Below are positions 1-8,936 of a stretch of DNA of 64,000 nt, piece after piece. The DNA comes from Symbiodinium kawagutii (Eukaryota; Sar; Dinophyceae; Suessiales; Symbiodiniaceae), in NCBI GenBank assembly GCA_009767595.1, contig VSDK01023707.1, positions 239,222-303,221 on the forward strand. The letters run 5' to 3'. How positions within the stretch are numbered: the stretch's first letter is position 1; each line of letters begins with the position of its first letter. The position numbers and the translations under genes are program-made. The notes under the pieces are model-generated. The model saw only the letters and a list, made by a program, of their open reading frames with translations. It was not told where the DNA came from and did no database searches.

Positions 1-2
1 TG

Positions 3-996
3 GTATACGTCGACGACATCCTGTTCATCGGTCAACAAGACCGAGTGACAACACTGTTCACAGCAATACAGAAACAAGTGTTGCTACGACCAACAGGCAA
101 CCTGACAACAGGCAAGACAGTACAATTCCTCGGCAGAGACATCACCCAAAACGGTGATCGCTACTCAGTAGCACTGAGTCCACAATACATCACAACCTTG
201 CTGAAGGAACACAAGCTCGACAACTGCAATCCCGTCACAACCCCAGGGACGGCAGGATTGAAGCAATCAATCAACGACGAACAACAACTCAACAAAGAAG
301 AGCACGCAACCTACAGGAGAGCAGTTGGAAAGCTACAATGGCTGACCTACACAAGGCCAGACATCAGCTACGCAACAAAGGAATTGGCAACGGGTCTACA
401 ATCGCCAACACAACACAGCTTGAACAAGCTCAAGCATCTACTACGGTACCTCAAGGGTACACAAGACTACAAGATGGTCATACAAACAACCATTCCACCA
501 AACAGCACAGACACAATCGACCTTACATGCCAGGTCGATGCCGACTGGGCAGGAGGCCCAGCAACAAGGAAATCAACAACAGGATTCACAATCATACTGA
601 TGGGATCAACAATACACAATACAGTCCGGCAGCAGAACGCAATCGGTTGTAGCACTATCAAGTGCCGAATCCGAGCTCTACGCAATAGGAACAGGAGCAA
701 CAGAATCACTACACGCAATGAATTTCATCAAAGAAGCAATGCCAACAATGAAGGTCAACATACGAATCTACACAGACTCAACAAGCGGCAAAAGCATGGC
801 AACAAGAATCGGGTCATCAAAGAAAGCAAAGCACATTGACCTGAAATACCTTTTCATACAACAGCTGGTGCACAATGGCATTTTGTCAATCCACAAAGTG
901 CACACAACAGCAAACACAGCAGACATCCTCACAAAATACACAACGGCAAAGGTGCTTCACAAACACCTCTACAACATTGGCCTCCGTGGCCAATAA
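3..996 (+). pseudogene. Ty1/copia pol, reverse transcriptase end and RNase H, frameshifted
   Basis: Frame 3 opens with the reverse-transcriptase catalytic motif YVDD followed by ILFIG. It continues through copia-typical blocks (TVQFLGRDI, YRRAVGKLQWL, TRPDISYATKELA, LKHLLRYLKGT, VDADWAGG, RKSTTGF). The frame is then lost by a one-base indel between about 625 and 648. The homologous protein resumes in the next frame with VALSSAESELYAIGTGA, HAMNFIKEAM, IYTDSTSGKSMA, HIDLKYLFIQQLV and ADILTK, the usual RNase H end, and stops at 996. Integrase and protease parts lie outside the window. Reading through one indel strongly suggests a dead copy, although programmed frameshifting is formally possible. 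At this place in RNase H it would be unusual for copia elements. Confidence 0.9.
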
Positions 997-1217
997 CAAA
1001 CACCAAACGATTACAACGCGCGCACGTTTCACATACAATTGTACAGCTGTGCCATGGTACACTATATCACTGCTATCTAAGATACAATGGATGAATACAA
1101 CATGGACTACTGACTACTTGATCTACAATAGTGTTTCAATCTTTCGCTTTGCACAATTCATAGTCATGACACTGCATGAGTGGAACAATTTGAATTCAGT
1201 CGCCTCCGCAGCCTTTT

Positions 1218-2366
1218 TTGACAATCAGCTGGGGCGACAATCGAAGACAAAGACCAGCCACAATGGACTTCCTGGTCAACACAACCTTCGAGATGGAGAA
1301 CACAATGAGAGCGACCTACGTGCTGCCCAACAAGACCTTTTGCATTGCCAGCAATGGCACACCAGCACGAATCATGGTGGAACCACAAACCACCATTGAG
1401 ACAATGATCCCAGACAAGGACCTGGTGCACTGCAATGCTGAAGGAAGGTTTTGGACAGCCCTCACAATGGAGGAGTTCAATGCCATCAACAATGAGATGC
1501 AGGAGATGGGAACAATCTCCGGGTCAATCCGATGCCCCAATTGGTACCAGCACAATCTCAGCATGACGGCACAAGAGAGCCTCTATATGCTGGCCTACCA
1601 CCTGGGCAAGAGACAATGCACAACGGAGCACAAATGTGCAATCTTGGTCTCATGGGAGGCCGATTTGCACAATGCGGCCGTGCACACAATCGCAGGCAAG
1701 GCCTCGTGGTTCTCAAGGGGCTACAATTCAGTCCAGTACCAGATAGTGGCACCAAGCCGCTATACAATGAGCAACAAGGAGAGGTCAACCCTCTCAATCC
1801 TCAAGCTGAGCGGCTACAATCCCATGAAGCCGCTGGAGCAATTCACATGGGACAAAGGCTTCGTTTGGGCATCGCATGTCCCAATGGAGATCATCAAGTA
1901 CGTTGATGACAATAGCGCCCATGGACAACCCCATTTACAAGTTGGACTCAGTCAAGCACTGACAACAATGGGGATCGAAGCTTTGGAGTACATGACAGAC
2001 AATGTCATGGTGGCCGTGATGCGCTATGCATCACACAATGGACTTGACCTCAAGTCCAATCAATGGCACCGACAAGGAATGGCCGAATTCCTCCTTGGCC
2101 ATCCACAATGCGCCAATTCAGTGGCAACGGCCAACACAGAGAGCTTGACAAGAGCTCGATCCCTGGACAATGAGGAGGAACAACAGGGAAATCCAAGCAA
2201 AAGGCTGAGGCTGGAAATCACCTTGAATCCACAAGGTGGCTACAATGTGGAGCAGATGGAAGAAGTGAGGTCATCACAAGACCTCACAAGCCCGGCCAAC
2301 GAAGATGATGCAACAATGGAGGCAGCGCCCACAATGCCTCCAAGCAATGCAGCTGGACGCAATTGA
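1218..2366 (+). CDS. 382-aa ORF of unknown function downstream of copia RNase H
   Basis: This is an intact reading frame beginning 222 bp after the pol stop, in the same orientation. A second ATG at residue 16 (MDFLVNTTFEMEN) could be the real start. I do not recognise a domain. The N-terminal two thirds look globular, with scattered Trp and Cys and no transmembrane segment. The last 90 residues are polar and acidic with a basic patch (PSKRLRLE) that could be a nuclear localisation signal. Some plant copia lineages carry an extra 3' ORF (env-like or unknown), so position alone does not give a function. The nucleotide sequence repeats ACAAT in all three codon phases (Thr-Met, x-Asn and Gln contexts), so the pattern is not driven by the protein. 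It could be an accessory protein of the element or a captured host fragment. Confidence 0.6.
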   Translation: MTISWGDNRRQRPATMDFLVNTTFEMENTMRATYVLPNKTFCIASNGTPARIMVEPQTTIETMIPDKDLVHCNAEGRFWTALTMEEFNAINNEMQEMGTISGSIRCPNWYQHNLSMTAQESLYMLAYHLGKRQCTTEHKCAILVSWEADLHNAAVHTIAGKASWFSRGYNSVQYQIVAPSRYTMSNKERSTLSILKLSGYNPMKPLEQFTWDKGFVWASHVPMEIIKYVDDNSAHGQPHLQVGLSQALTTMGIEALEYMTDNVMVAVMRYASHNGLDLKSNQWHRQGMAEFLLGHPQCANSVATANTESLTRARSLDNEEEQQGNPSKRLRLEITLNPQGGYNVEQMEEVRSSQDLTSPANEDDATMEAAPTMPPSNAAGRN

Positions 2367-2861
2367 ATGCCTCGACAATGGCATTCACAACGGCTCACAA
2401 TGCACCGACAGTGAAGCACACGACACCCATCAATACTGCACCACGAGCTGACAATGAGGTGACAATGTGAAAATGGCCGACCTTTTCTTTTGGTCACAAA
2501 GACCACGGACTGTACAGGAGACAAGACAAAACATCTACAAGTGAATGTAAATAGACAACAATTTATGGAGACGATATGTGATGTCAATAGATGGTCAACA
2601 ATGTTATTAGTCTACAAAGCCATGGATGCAAATGTTGCAAAAGCGGTGTGATTCAACAATGAATCAAACCGAGGGACGGTGTAAAACTACATGGTTCTAC
2701 AATATCCATGGCAGAGTTGTACATACAATCGCTCATACACAAAGCCTCAACAATGGCTTTGGCTCAACAACAAAAAGAACAGAGTCACAAGTGCGTGCAG
2801 GGAACAATTGAGTGACAATCAGGGATACAAAGATCATACAGAGAACAGTTGAACTTTACAA

Positions 2862-2935
2862 TGATGATAGATGGATCGATTGACAGATAGATAGATGGAT
2901 GGATGGATTGATAGATAAATGCATCAATAAATAAG
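2862..2935. repeat. Degenerate GATA/GGAT microsatellite
   Basis: Interrupted GATA, GATG and GGAT tetranucleotides directly follow the last ACAAT of the retroelement. This may mark the insertion boundary, or may simply be a neighbouring microsatellite. Confidence 0.6.
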
Positions 2936-5005
2936 TCTATATATGTCTATGTGTGCACGTACATGCAAGATCATACATGTACATAAACATCGGATTGAAC
3001 GCTCTCCCAAAAGGTGCCAGATTGCATGTGTGCCAGGCGCCTTTGGATAGAAAGGAGATCCAGTGTAGTCTGGCGACATTTGAAGAGACCTTGCAATGCC
3101 AGCGTTTCAGTCGTGATCCGAATGCCAAATTTCGCACTTCCACATTGGACTTTTTTGGGTCGCCGGCACTGCGCTGGTTTCGGTTGCGACCAAGCCAACT
3201 GGGGCTAGGATTGTGCCACCCATGATGTACCTTTGCAGCTGTGTCTGGCATGCAGCCGTAGAACGAAACTCTTTTGGATTCAATGCCCTAGCTGACACTT
3301 CAAGTGTTGTCAGATCCTGTCTTGGCTCCTGCTCAAACGAGTTTCGAAGACTTAAATTGAAAGGAAATGCTGAATTCTTCCAAGGCGGCAACGTCTTTGG
3401 TCGCAGAGGATTGGGCACCTAATTTCTGCTACGCCAAGAGATCTGTCATGAAAGGTGTTGACGGAGTCTCACTGACTCCTTGCCATTCCACGGATGCTTT
3501 GCCACGTGTCCCGCTGAGGCTCTTGCTTGGAACTGCTCACGGCGAAGTTCCGGGTTTCGTCTCAGGATTTCTTGCAGACTTTCTTCATTGGCGGCCATGA
3601 ATTGGCTCCTGGGACATCGGCTTCCGTCACGAGCTGCTACAACCGCATCACGCATCACGCATCAGCACGCCTGTTGGCCAATCCGAAGGGCTCCAGAACA
3701 GCTTTGGCATAGCTGTCGATCCACATATCATGTGGATTACTGACCTTTGCCTAGCAGCTCACATGTTGGAAGATCCGGAACTCGAGAAACAAGTGGGTAG
3801 GGGATCTCAAAATATGGGACCCCAAAAATGCTAGGTTTATAAATAAGAATGATTAATATCAGTTGATTTCGGGGAGTCTCCTATGGCTTTAGAAACCACC
3901 AAGTGGCTGTTGTAACATCAGCGGAACATCTGATCTCCTAGACTTGGCAAGTTGCATTGTGCCACAGCAGCGAAGTCATCCCCGTGGTGGCCACTGCCTT
4001 GGATGTTGAACGAAAAAGGATTCAACCAGAGGCGACAAAAAAAGATAGACCAATTACTGATATCGCAAACTCCTATTCATAAGCCCACCCCCTCAAAGCT
4101 GAAAGATCTGAAAGTATTTGAATTGTTGACTACCCAGTAAAGCTGTATGAACCTTGTTGAATCCATAGGTATTCCCATCAAGTGATAGTTGTAGTGAACA
4201 TCAGCCCCAGAACTCACCTAACCGTATTTTGTAGTCTTTTGTTTGCCTGCAAGCATTCCCAGAATGTTGCAGCTATCATAGACATTGGTCCCTATAAATA
4301 TTCCCACAATGTCAAACTTTAAACTATTAAAGTCGAGTCACCAATGACAGCACTTCTCATATCTTATCATCGTATTATCCTGACATATCCTGACTAAGCT
4401 CCGAACTCCAAGCCTTGGTGGCGTGCGCAGCAATCGGCTCAGGGTCAGCTCGTTTGGGGTGGTATCCTCCCCAAGCAGGTCCTGGCCACACAGGTTGCTT
4501 GGTTGGTTGAAGCTTCTTATTGACAACCATCGTTCGTTGGCAGTTGCTATTGATTCTAAACCGTGACTAAGGTTACTATCAACCAACACGTTGCTTGGTC
4601 AACCAAGATCCCGTTTGGCTTGGTTCATTGGTTCCTAGGAAACACAAGCGATTTGCAATCTCGCGATACCCTCTCCACTCCCACCCGCCTTTCGCCTCAG
4701 TCCCATCATATTCACAAACTTTCTTCTTAGCTGTGGATTTGCAGAAGCACTATGTGACACGTTTCGAAAATTGGTGGCAAACAATGGGCTCTTCGAGGGG
4801 ATTGTCCAAGATCCCTGGCATATGACATACCAGGAGCCCTCACTTTGCTACAGAATGAAAGTCATTAAGTGACTTTGGAAAGAATGCAGAAACAAGATTA
4901 AATGAATTCCCGCTTATTATCCAAATGCGATGCAGAATAGCAAACTTGAGGAACAAACTCAAGAACTCAGAACCCGCCAGTCTCAACACCGTCCTTGATA
5001 CTGAC
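2936..5005. other. Region without a recognised gene
   Basis: It includes one MITE-like copy (3800-3900). On the minus strand 3446-3658 is open and has coding-like composition (ANEESLQEILRRNPELRR), which may be an exon, but no family is recognised. The rest is AT-rich, with TTGGTTG-type low complexity near 4490-4640. Confidence 0.4.
3800..3900. mobile_element. MITE-1 copy (diverged)
   Basis: It starts GGGATCTCAAAATATGGGAC and ends CTATGGCTTTAGAAACCACC, matching the terminal inverted repeat GGTTTCTCAAAAT and inner block of the family that recurs through this window. It is about 100 bp, AT-rich inside, with no coding capacity. The termini are more diverged than in the 14.3 and 46.8 kb copies. 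Confidence 0.6.
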
Positions 5006-5176
5006 ATCCTTGGCAAACATATAGATGGAGGACGCCCAAGTTCCACCCGAAACACTTGAGATCGCATCCACATGTGGGATCAGTCCCAAACTCTCCAGGG
5101 CTCGAAGTACTCCCATGGTCACAGTGAGGGCCCGAGAACCACCGCCGCTGAAGCAAACTCCTGTGCGGAGATTCAC
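5006..5176 (-). CDS. Patatin / cytosolic phospholipase A2-like lipase, nucleophile exon (partial)
   Basis: The 57 residues contain the two hallmarks of the cPLA2/patatin lipase fold: a glycine-rich oxyanion element, VCFSGGGSRALTVTMGVLRA, and the nucleophile elbow SSVSGGTWASS, where Ser in G-x-S-G-G would be the catalytic serine. Enzymes of this family hydrolyse acyl esters of phospholipids with a Ser/Asp dyad. The exon is bounded by a good acceptor (GAGCAG before GTGAAT) and a GT donor after GAT, both in phase 0. The catalytic Asp exon was not found in the window's lower coordinates, so the gene is incomplete or its other exons are too short to see. The cysteine-rich exon 190 bp upstream could belong to the same transcript, but it ends in a stop codon. 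Confidence 0.7.
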
Positions 5177-5362
5177 CTGCTCAGGGTACTTCAGGGATCT
5201 TCAGGGTATTTCTTATTGAACAACAGGTTGGATGGTTGGTATGTAGCTTGTGGTACTTGTAGCAAGCGTCTTTCACCCAACATACGAACGAAGAGTTATT
5301 GAGTCGCATCCCAAGCTACACGTATTTCATAGATCGTTTCACATTCAAACTGCTTTGTAGAC

Positions 5363-5875
5363 TCAGACCCTCGCCTGCGACGAAGGGAACCTTCTGTGTT
5401 CCCGGTTCACAGGCACCACATTTGCTTTGATCCGTGCTTTTGGCTGATGGCAGCTGCCATCGTCAGCACTACAAAATCCAACTTTGCAAACACATCCTCC
5501 GTCGACGCAGTCTACAGCTCCTCGATAGGAAGAGCATCCGAAGAAGCGACAGCTGCCTCCAGTGTCCCGATTGCAGGTATCAGCCACATGGGCCGTGCGC
5601 TGGGTGCAAAGACCCGCGACAGCGCAATAGCCTGGCTTACAGCGACACTCAGAGGATCTGCAGGTCGTAGGCCCTCGAGACGAGGAACAGGAGAAGAATC
5701 TGCAGCTGCCTCCCGTGTGAGAATCGCAGTAGAACTTGGAAGACTTGGATGAATTGGATTCAGATCTGCTTCGAGAATCGCTACTCCCACCATCCAAGGT
5801 CTTCGCAGTTCTTTCCCTCAGAGAGCGCTCAGAGTGCTCAGAGTGCTCAGAGTGCTCACTCGCACTTTCCCTCAG
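5363..5875 (-). CDS. Cysteine-rich tandem-domain protein, C-terminal exon
   Basis: The frame is open to a TGA-terminated end after SSQARV. The chosen 5' end is an acceptor-like CAG before CTGAGGG; the frame stays open a further 90 bp upstream, so the limit is approximate. The protein has a Ser/Arg/Glu-rich linker with an E-H-S triplet repeat, then two copies of an eight-cysteine module (TGGSCRFFSCSSSRGPTTC… and TGGSCRFFGCSSYRGAVDC…). Spacing is roughly C-x6-C-x3-C-x7-C-x4-5-C-x-C-x4-C-x5-6-C. Even cysteine numbers suggest disulfides and a secreted or luminal location. I recall similar TGG-C-F-F-x-C modules as common in dinoflagellate proteins; their function is not known to me. No signal peptide is visible in this exon. 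Confidence 0.6.
   Translation of the reverse strand: MRESASEHSEHSEHSERSLRERTAKTLDGGSSDSRSRSESNSSKSSKFYCDSHTGGSCRFFSCSSSRGPTTCRSSECRCKPGYCAVAGLCTQRTAHVADTCNRDTGGSCRFFGCSSYRGAVDCVDGGCVCKVGFCSADDGSCHQPKARIKANVVPVNREHRRFPSSQARV
5826..5858. repeat. 9-bp tandem repeat coding E-H-S
   Basis: CTCAGAGTG-type units repeat about 3.5 times and read as Glu-His-Ser repeats on the minus strand inside the linker of the cysteine-rich exon. Confidence 0.8.
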
Positions 5876-7679
5876 CTGAAACTGCTGTTCCAGGTGCTTT
5901 GTGGGTACAAGCAGGAATAGTTTGCATGAATAAACTTGTGAGATGCTTAGTTTGCAAGTATTGCAAGTTCACTGGATTCTTCAAAGAATAGCTTAGTCAA
6001 GCCGATGGCTGAGACATCTGGGATCTATCGAGCGAGTTGAACAGTTCGGAGTTCCAGCACTTTGCCAACTGCCTGTGACCAGAAATCATTGTGTCGACTT
6101 GGTCGACGATTCACACTTCAGAGTCTTTTTCTTGTTCTGGCAACATCAGATAGACGATCCTGATATCGTCATAGAAATCTTACATACATGAGTTCGAAAC
6201 CGTTCAATCATGTTCGATCGACAAAGTAATGTAGGCCAGGACGAGTAGACGTGATATGCCTCCGTCATGATTCAGAATGATACATAATGGTGGTAAGACT
6301 GATGGTTTCCATAATTTCCATACATATATAAAAATAGCGTTTTAGGATGGTTGAGGGGCACCACCAGCTGGACAGGTCCACCGATGCTGGCGAAGGTCTC
6401 ACTCAAACGCTTGGCGCGACGCTGGATCCAGCAAGCCGCGCTGGAAGTTTCACAACTGTCCTGAAAACGCTGTGGATGTGAGGATGTGGATGTGAGATGA
6501 CGTGAGATGTTGTGAGATGCTGTTCAGATGTGGATGTTGTTCGGAAGTGGATGAAAGGATGTCAAATGATGTCGATGAAGTAAGAGGATGTGGATTCGCG
6601 TTTGTCATTTTTAAAGGCGAATCAATCGCGGAACATGTCAGCGCACGAAGTACGAATCAAAGCGGTCAAAAGGTGACTTGCAAAACGAAAGTCATGCTGT
6701 GCGCCATGTGCACGCGCCATGGATGACTGCTTCCATGGATTAAGGGAGTGGGCACCCATTGCGTGGCACCTTGGAGTGTGGTACAACCAAAATGTGTGGA
6801 AAAAGTTCCAGGAAACCTATGGAAACTGATCATCCCAAAAGCATCGGTGATATTTCATGACATGATCTTCAGGAAAAGAATTAGGAAATTGCACCAGTGA
6901 AAAGTCCTAACATGAAGGTTCCAAACGCTGGGAATTGAATTTGAGTAGCTATTTCAAGAAAGCTCTCCATGGAATTTGCGCGTTGTCATGCTGCAAGCAT
7001 GCCAGAAGGGCTTGAGTCGCATGAGTATGGTTTTGGTATATCGCACCACGTAAATGATTCCGTCAAACCCGGTGCAACGATGGTGCTGGAATCATGTCTG
7101 CATCGGGTCCTCAAAATGCAAGGCAGTTTGCAACTCATCAACCTCCGCGATGCCTTCAGCCCAAAGCAGCAAACTTGCAAAGCCAAGCCAAAGCGCCATG
7201 GGCAAGCGAAGGCGGACAAAAGCTCTGTTGGTTTGTGCACATCTCGTGGTATGTGGCTGTGGCACTTGACCCTGGAGCTGGGGGGACCTATGTTCGCAGC
7301 AAATCATCGTTGCCTTGTGTGCTGAAATCTACCAAAAGCATTGAGGCTGTCCATGAATGTCTGAGAGGAGTTCACCTCTGTCATGTGCATGTATTTTGCG
7401 CCATTTTCCGGTAGCAGCAAATGTGTGGAGCACTACCTGCGTGCTTGCAGCGTCCAAGAGGACAGAAAGAAGATCATCATCCACCTTCACTACTTGCTAT
7501 AGACACATTGCTAGTACGCTATCGACGCGTAAGTTCTGGAGCCAAGAAATGCGGAGAAGAGAAATAGCTTTGAGTTCAACTTGCTCCACTTTCAAACTAG
7601 TCCAAAATCGCAGATTTTGAAATGCCAAAATCATGGTTCCAAGGGACCGCCTGAAACTATGCCAAGGTCAATGCTTTTT
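5876..7679. other. Region without a recognised gene
   Basis: It contains short GATGTG-type low complexity around 6470-6600. No reading frame on either strand gives a recognisable domain. The 118-aa plus-strand frame at 6969-7325 overlaps equally open frames on the other strand and is not supported. Confidence 0.4.
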
Positions 7680-8936
7680 TCAAGCAGCATGGGGATGCTT
7701 TGGAGCCGTGGCATGTTCTGGAAGTCGTTGAATCTCTTGCGGAAGCATTTTGCTGCAGTTCAGGCTTTGAGCAAGATTCCTTAAACCCAGGGAAACTTGC
7801 AAGTTGAGTCGAACTCCGTGCTTGGCAACGTCCGCTTCTTCAGCACGTTCGGGGTCACCAGGAACCAGCACGGAACGTGCAGAATCTCCAGCTGGAAGCT
7901 GTCTCATGGTCGATAGATAGGCACTGAGAGCTTTCTGGAAATCTCCAGCTTTGGATAGCTTCGTTGGGTCTATACAAATGAAGCAATGTCCATAGTCCAC
8001 TGGTACACCTCGATCCACCCTCCAAGGCGGTACGTCTGGGCCAACTTTGTGGCAACCACTTAAGACCGCACATAGGATTTCCACCATCATATTCAATCCA
8101 TAGCCTTTGTAGCCAGCTGTTTCTTCAAGTCCTCCCAACGGAGTCAAGCCACCTCCAACAAGTACCTTTCCTGGCTCGCTCGTGCTGCAAATTCCCGTCT
8201 TGTCAACACCCCACCCGTGAGGGATCTGCTGGCCCTTACGATGGCAAACTTCAATCTTTCCCACCGGCACGGTGGTTGTGGCCATATCTAGCTGAAAGCT
8301 ATCTCCGTTTTCGGCCGGGCAATAGCATGCTATTGGGTTCGTTCCTCCTGCTCTTTGACAAGCTCTGGTTGGAACCATGAATGGACTTGTGTTGGTGAAG
8401 GCAAAACCAATAAGCTGTTCCTTCAAAGCTAATTCGGACCAATAGCCAGCAATGCCAAAGTGATTGCTATTGTGGCACACCACAAAACCAACTCCCGTGG
8501 ATTTGGCCTTTTGAATACAGATTTTCATTGCGAACTCCGCCACCACAGCACCAAGTCCGTTGCATCCATCCACGTTCGCTGTACTGGGAGATTCTGTGGA
8601 GATCCTAGGCTTGGCTAAAGGATCAATCAGCCCGGCCTGGAGCTCACCACAGTACATCTCAGCTCTGTTGACCCCATGCGATGGTATTCCACGGCAGTCC
8701 GCGGCCACTAACACCTCTGCGACCAATGCGGCTTTGTCGTCAGGAGTGCCCACGGCCTTTAAACATGCGACAACTGCCTTTTCAAGTTCATCTTTCTTGA
8801 CGAAGATATCCACACCTGACTTTACCACATCGCTTGAGCTTCTTACACTTCGACTTTTTCTCATCTTTTCCAAGCAGATTCCAATGCCGACCCCAACTGC
8901 AGCTGCAGTTACCGCTGTCTGCCATGGGAAACCCAT
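7680..8936 (-). CDS. Malate/L-lactate dehydrogenase-family oxidoreductase (YlbC/Ldh2 type), membrane-anchored
   Basis: A complete 418-aa single-exon gene. The family (which includes malate, sulfolactate and ureidoglycolate dehydrogenases) oxidises 2-hydroxy acids with NAD(P) and is unrelated to classical Rossmann lactate dehydrogenases. Visible family blocks are the ADCRGIPSHGVNR motif near residue 80 with the conserved SHG, GLIDP, VCHNSNHFGIAGYW, ACQRAGGTNPIACYCP, DMATTTVPVGKIE, PHGWGVD, GGLTPLGG, and GYKGYGLNMMVEILCAVLSG. The core length is as expected. Ahead of it lies a short hydrophobic segment (TAVTAAAVGVGIGICLE, residues 6-22) followed by KMRKSRS. This looks like a signal anchor or organelle-targeting segment rather than part of the enzyme. 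The first ATG (MGFPW) is preferred over an upstream in-frame GTG. The last 25 residues are an unusual extension. Substrate specificity cannot be read from the sequence. Confidence 0.9.
   Translation of the reverse strand: MGFPWQTAVTAAAVGVGIGICLEKMRKSRSVRSSSDVVKSGVDIFVKKDELEKAVVACLKAVGTPDDKAALVAEVLVAADCRGIPSHGVNRAEMYCGELQAGLIDPLAKPRISTESPSTANVDGCNGLGAVVAEFAMKICIQKAKSTGVGFVVCHNSNHFGIAGYWSELALKEQLIGFAFTNTSPFMVPTRACQRAGGTNPIACYCPAENGDSFQLDMATTTVPVGKIEVCHRKGQQIPHGWGVDKTGICSTSEPGKVLVGGGLTPLGGLEETAGYKGYGLNMMVEILCAVLSGCHKVGPDVPPWRVDRGVPVDYGHCFICIDPTKLSKAGDFQKALSAYLSTMRQLPAGDSARSVLVPGDPERAEEADVAKHGVRLNLQVSLGLRNLAQSLNCSKMLPQEIQRLPEHATAPKHPHAA

Larger units (their letters stand above)
1..2870 (+). mobile_element. 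3' part of a Ty1/copia-type LTR retrotransposon
   Basis: The left window edge cuts the element. It holds the end of the pol polyprotein (3-996), a spacer, a second intact ORF (1218-2366) and a non-coding 3' stretch. I infer the right end near 2870 because a very strong compositional signature stops there: the pentamer ACAAT occurs about 52 times on the plus strand in these 2.87 kb, through coding and non-coding DNA alike, and becomes rare afterwards. No long terminal repeat could be recognised, because only one end is in the window. The stretch 2367-2870 has no ORF of note and carries the same ACAAT pattern, so it is probably the 3' untranslated/LTR part. A short GATA/GGAT tract follows directly. 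Confidence 0.7.

Noticed and set aside
2750..2765. TTTGGCTCAA resembling the spliced leader end
   Set aside because: Ten-base match followed by C instead of G, inside the ACAA-rich retroelement end with no gene behind it. Probably chance.
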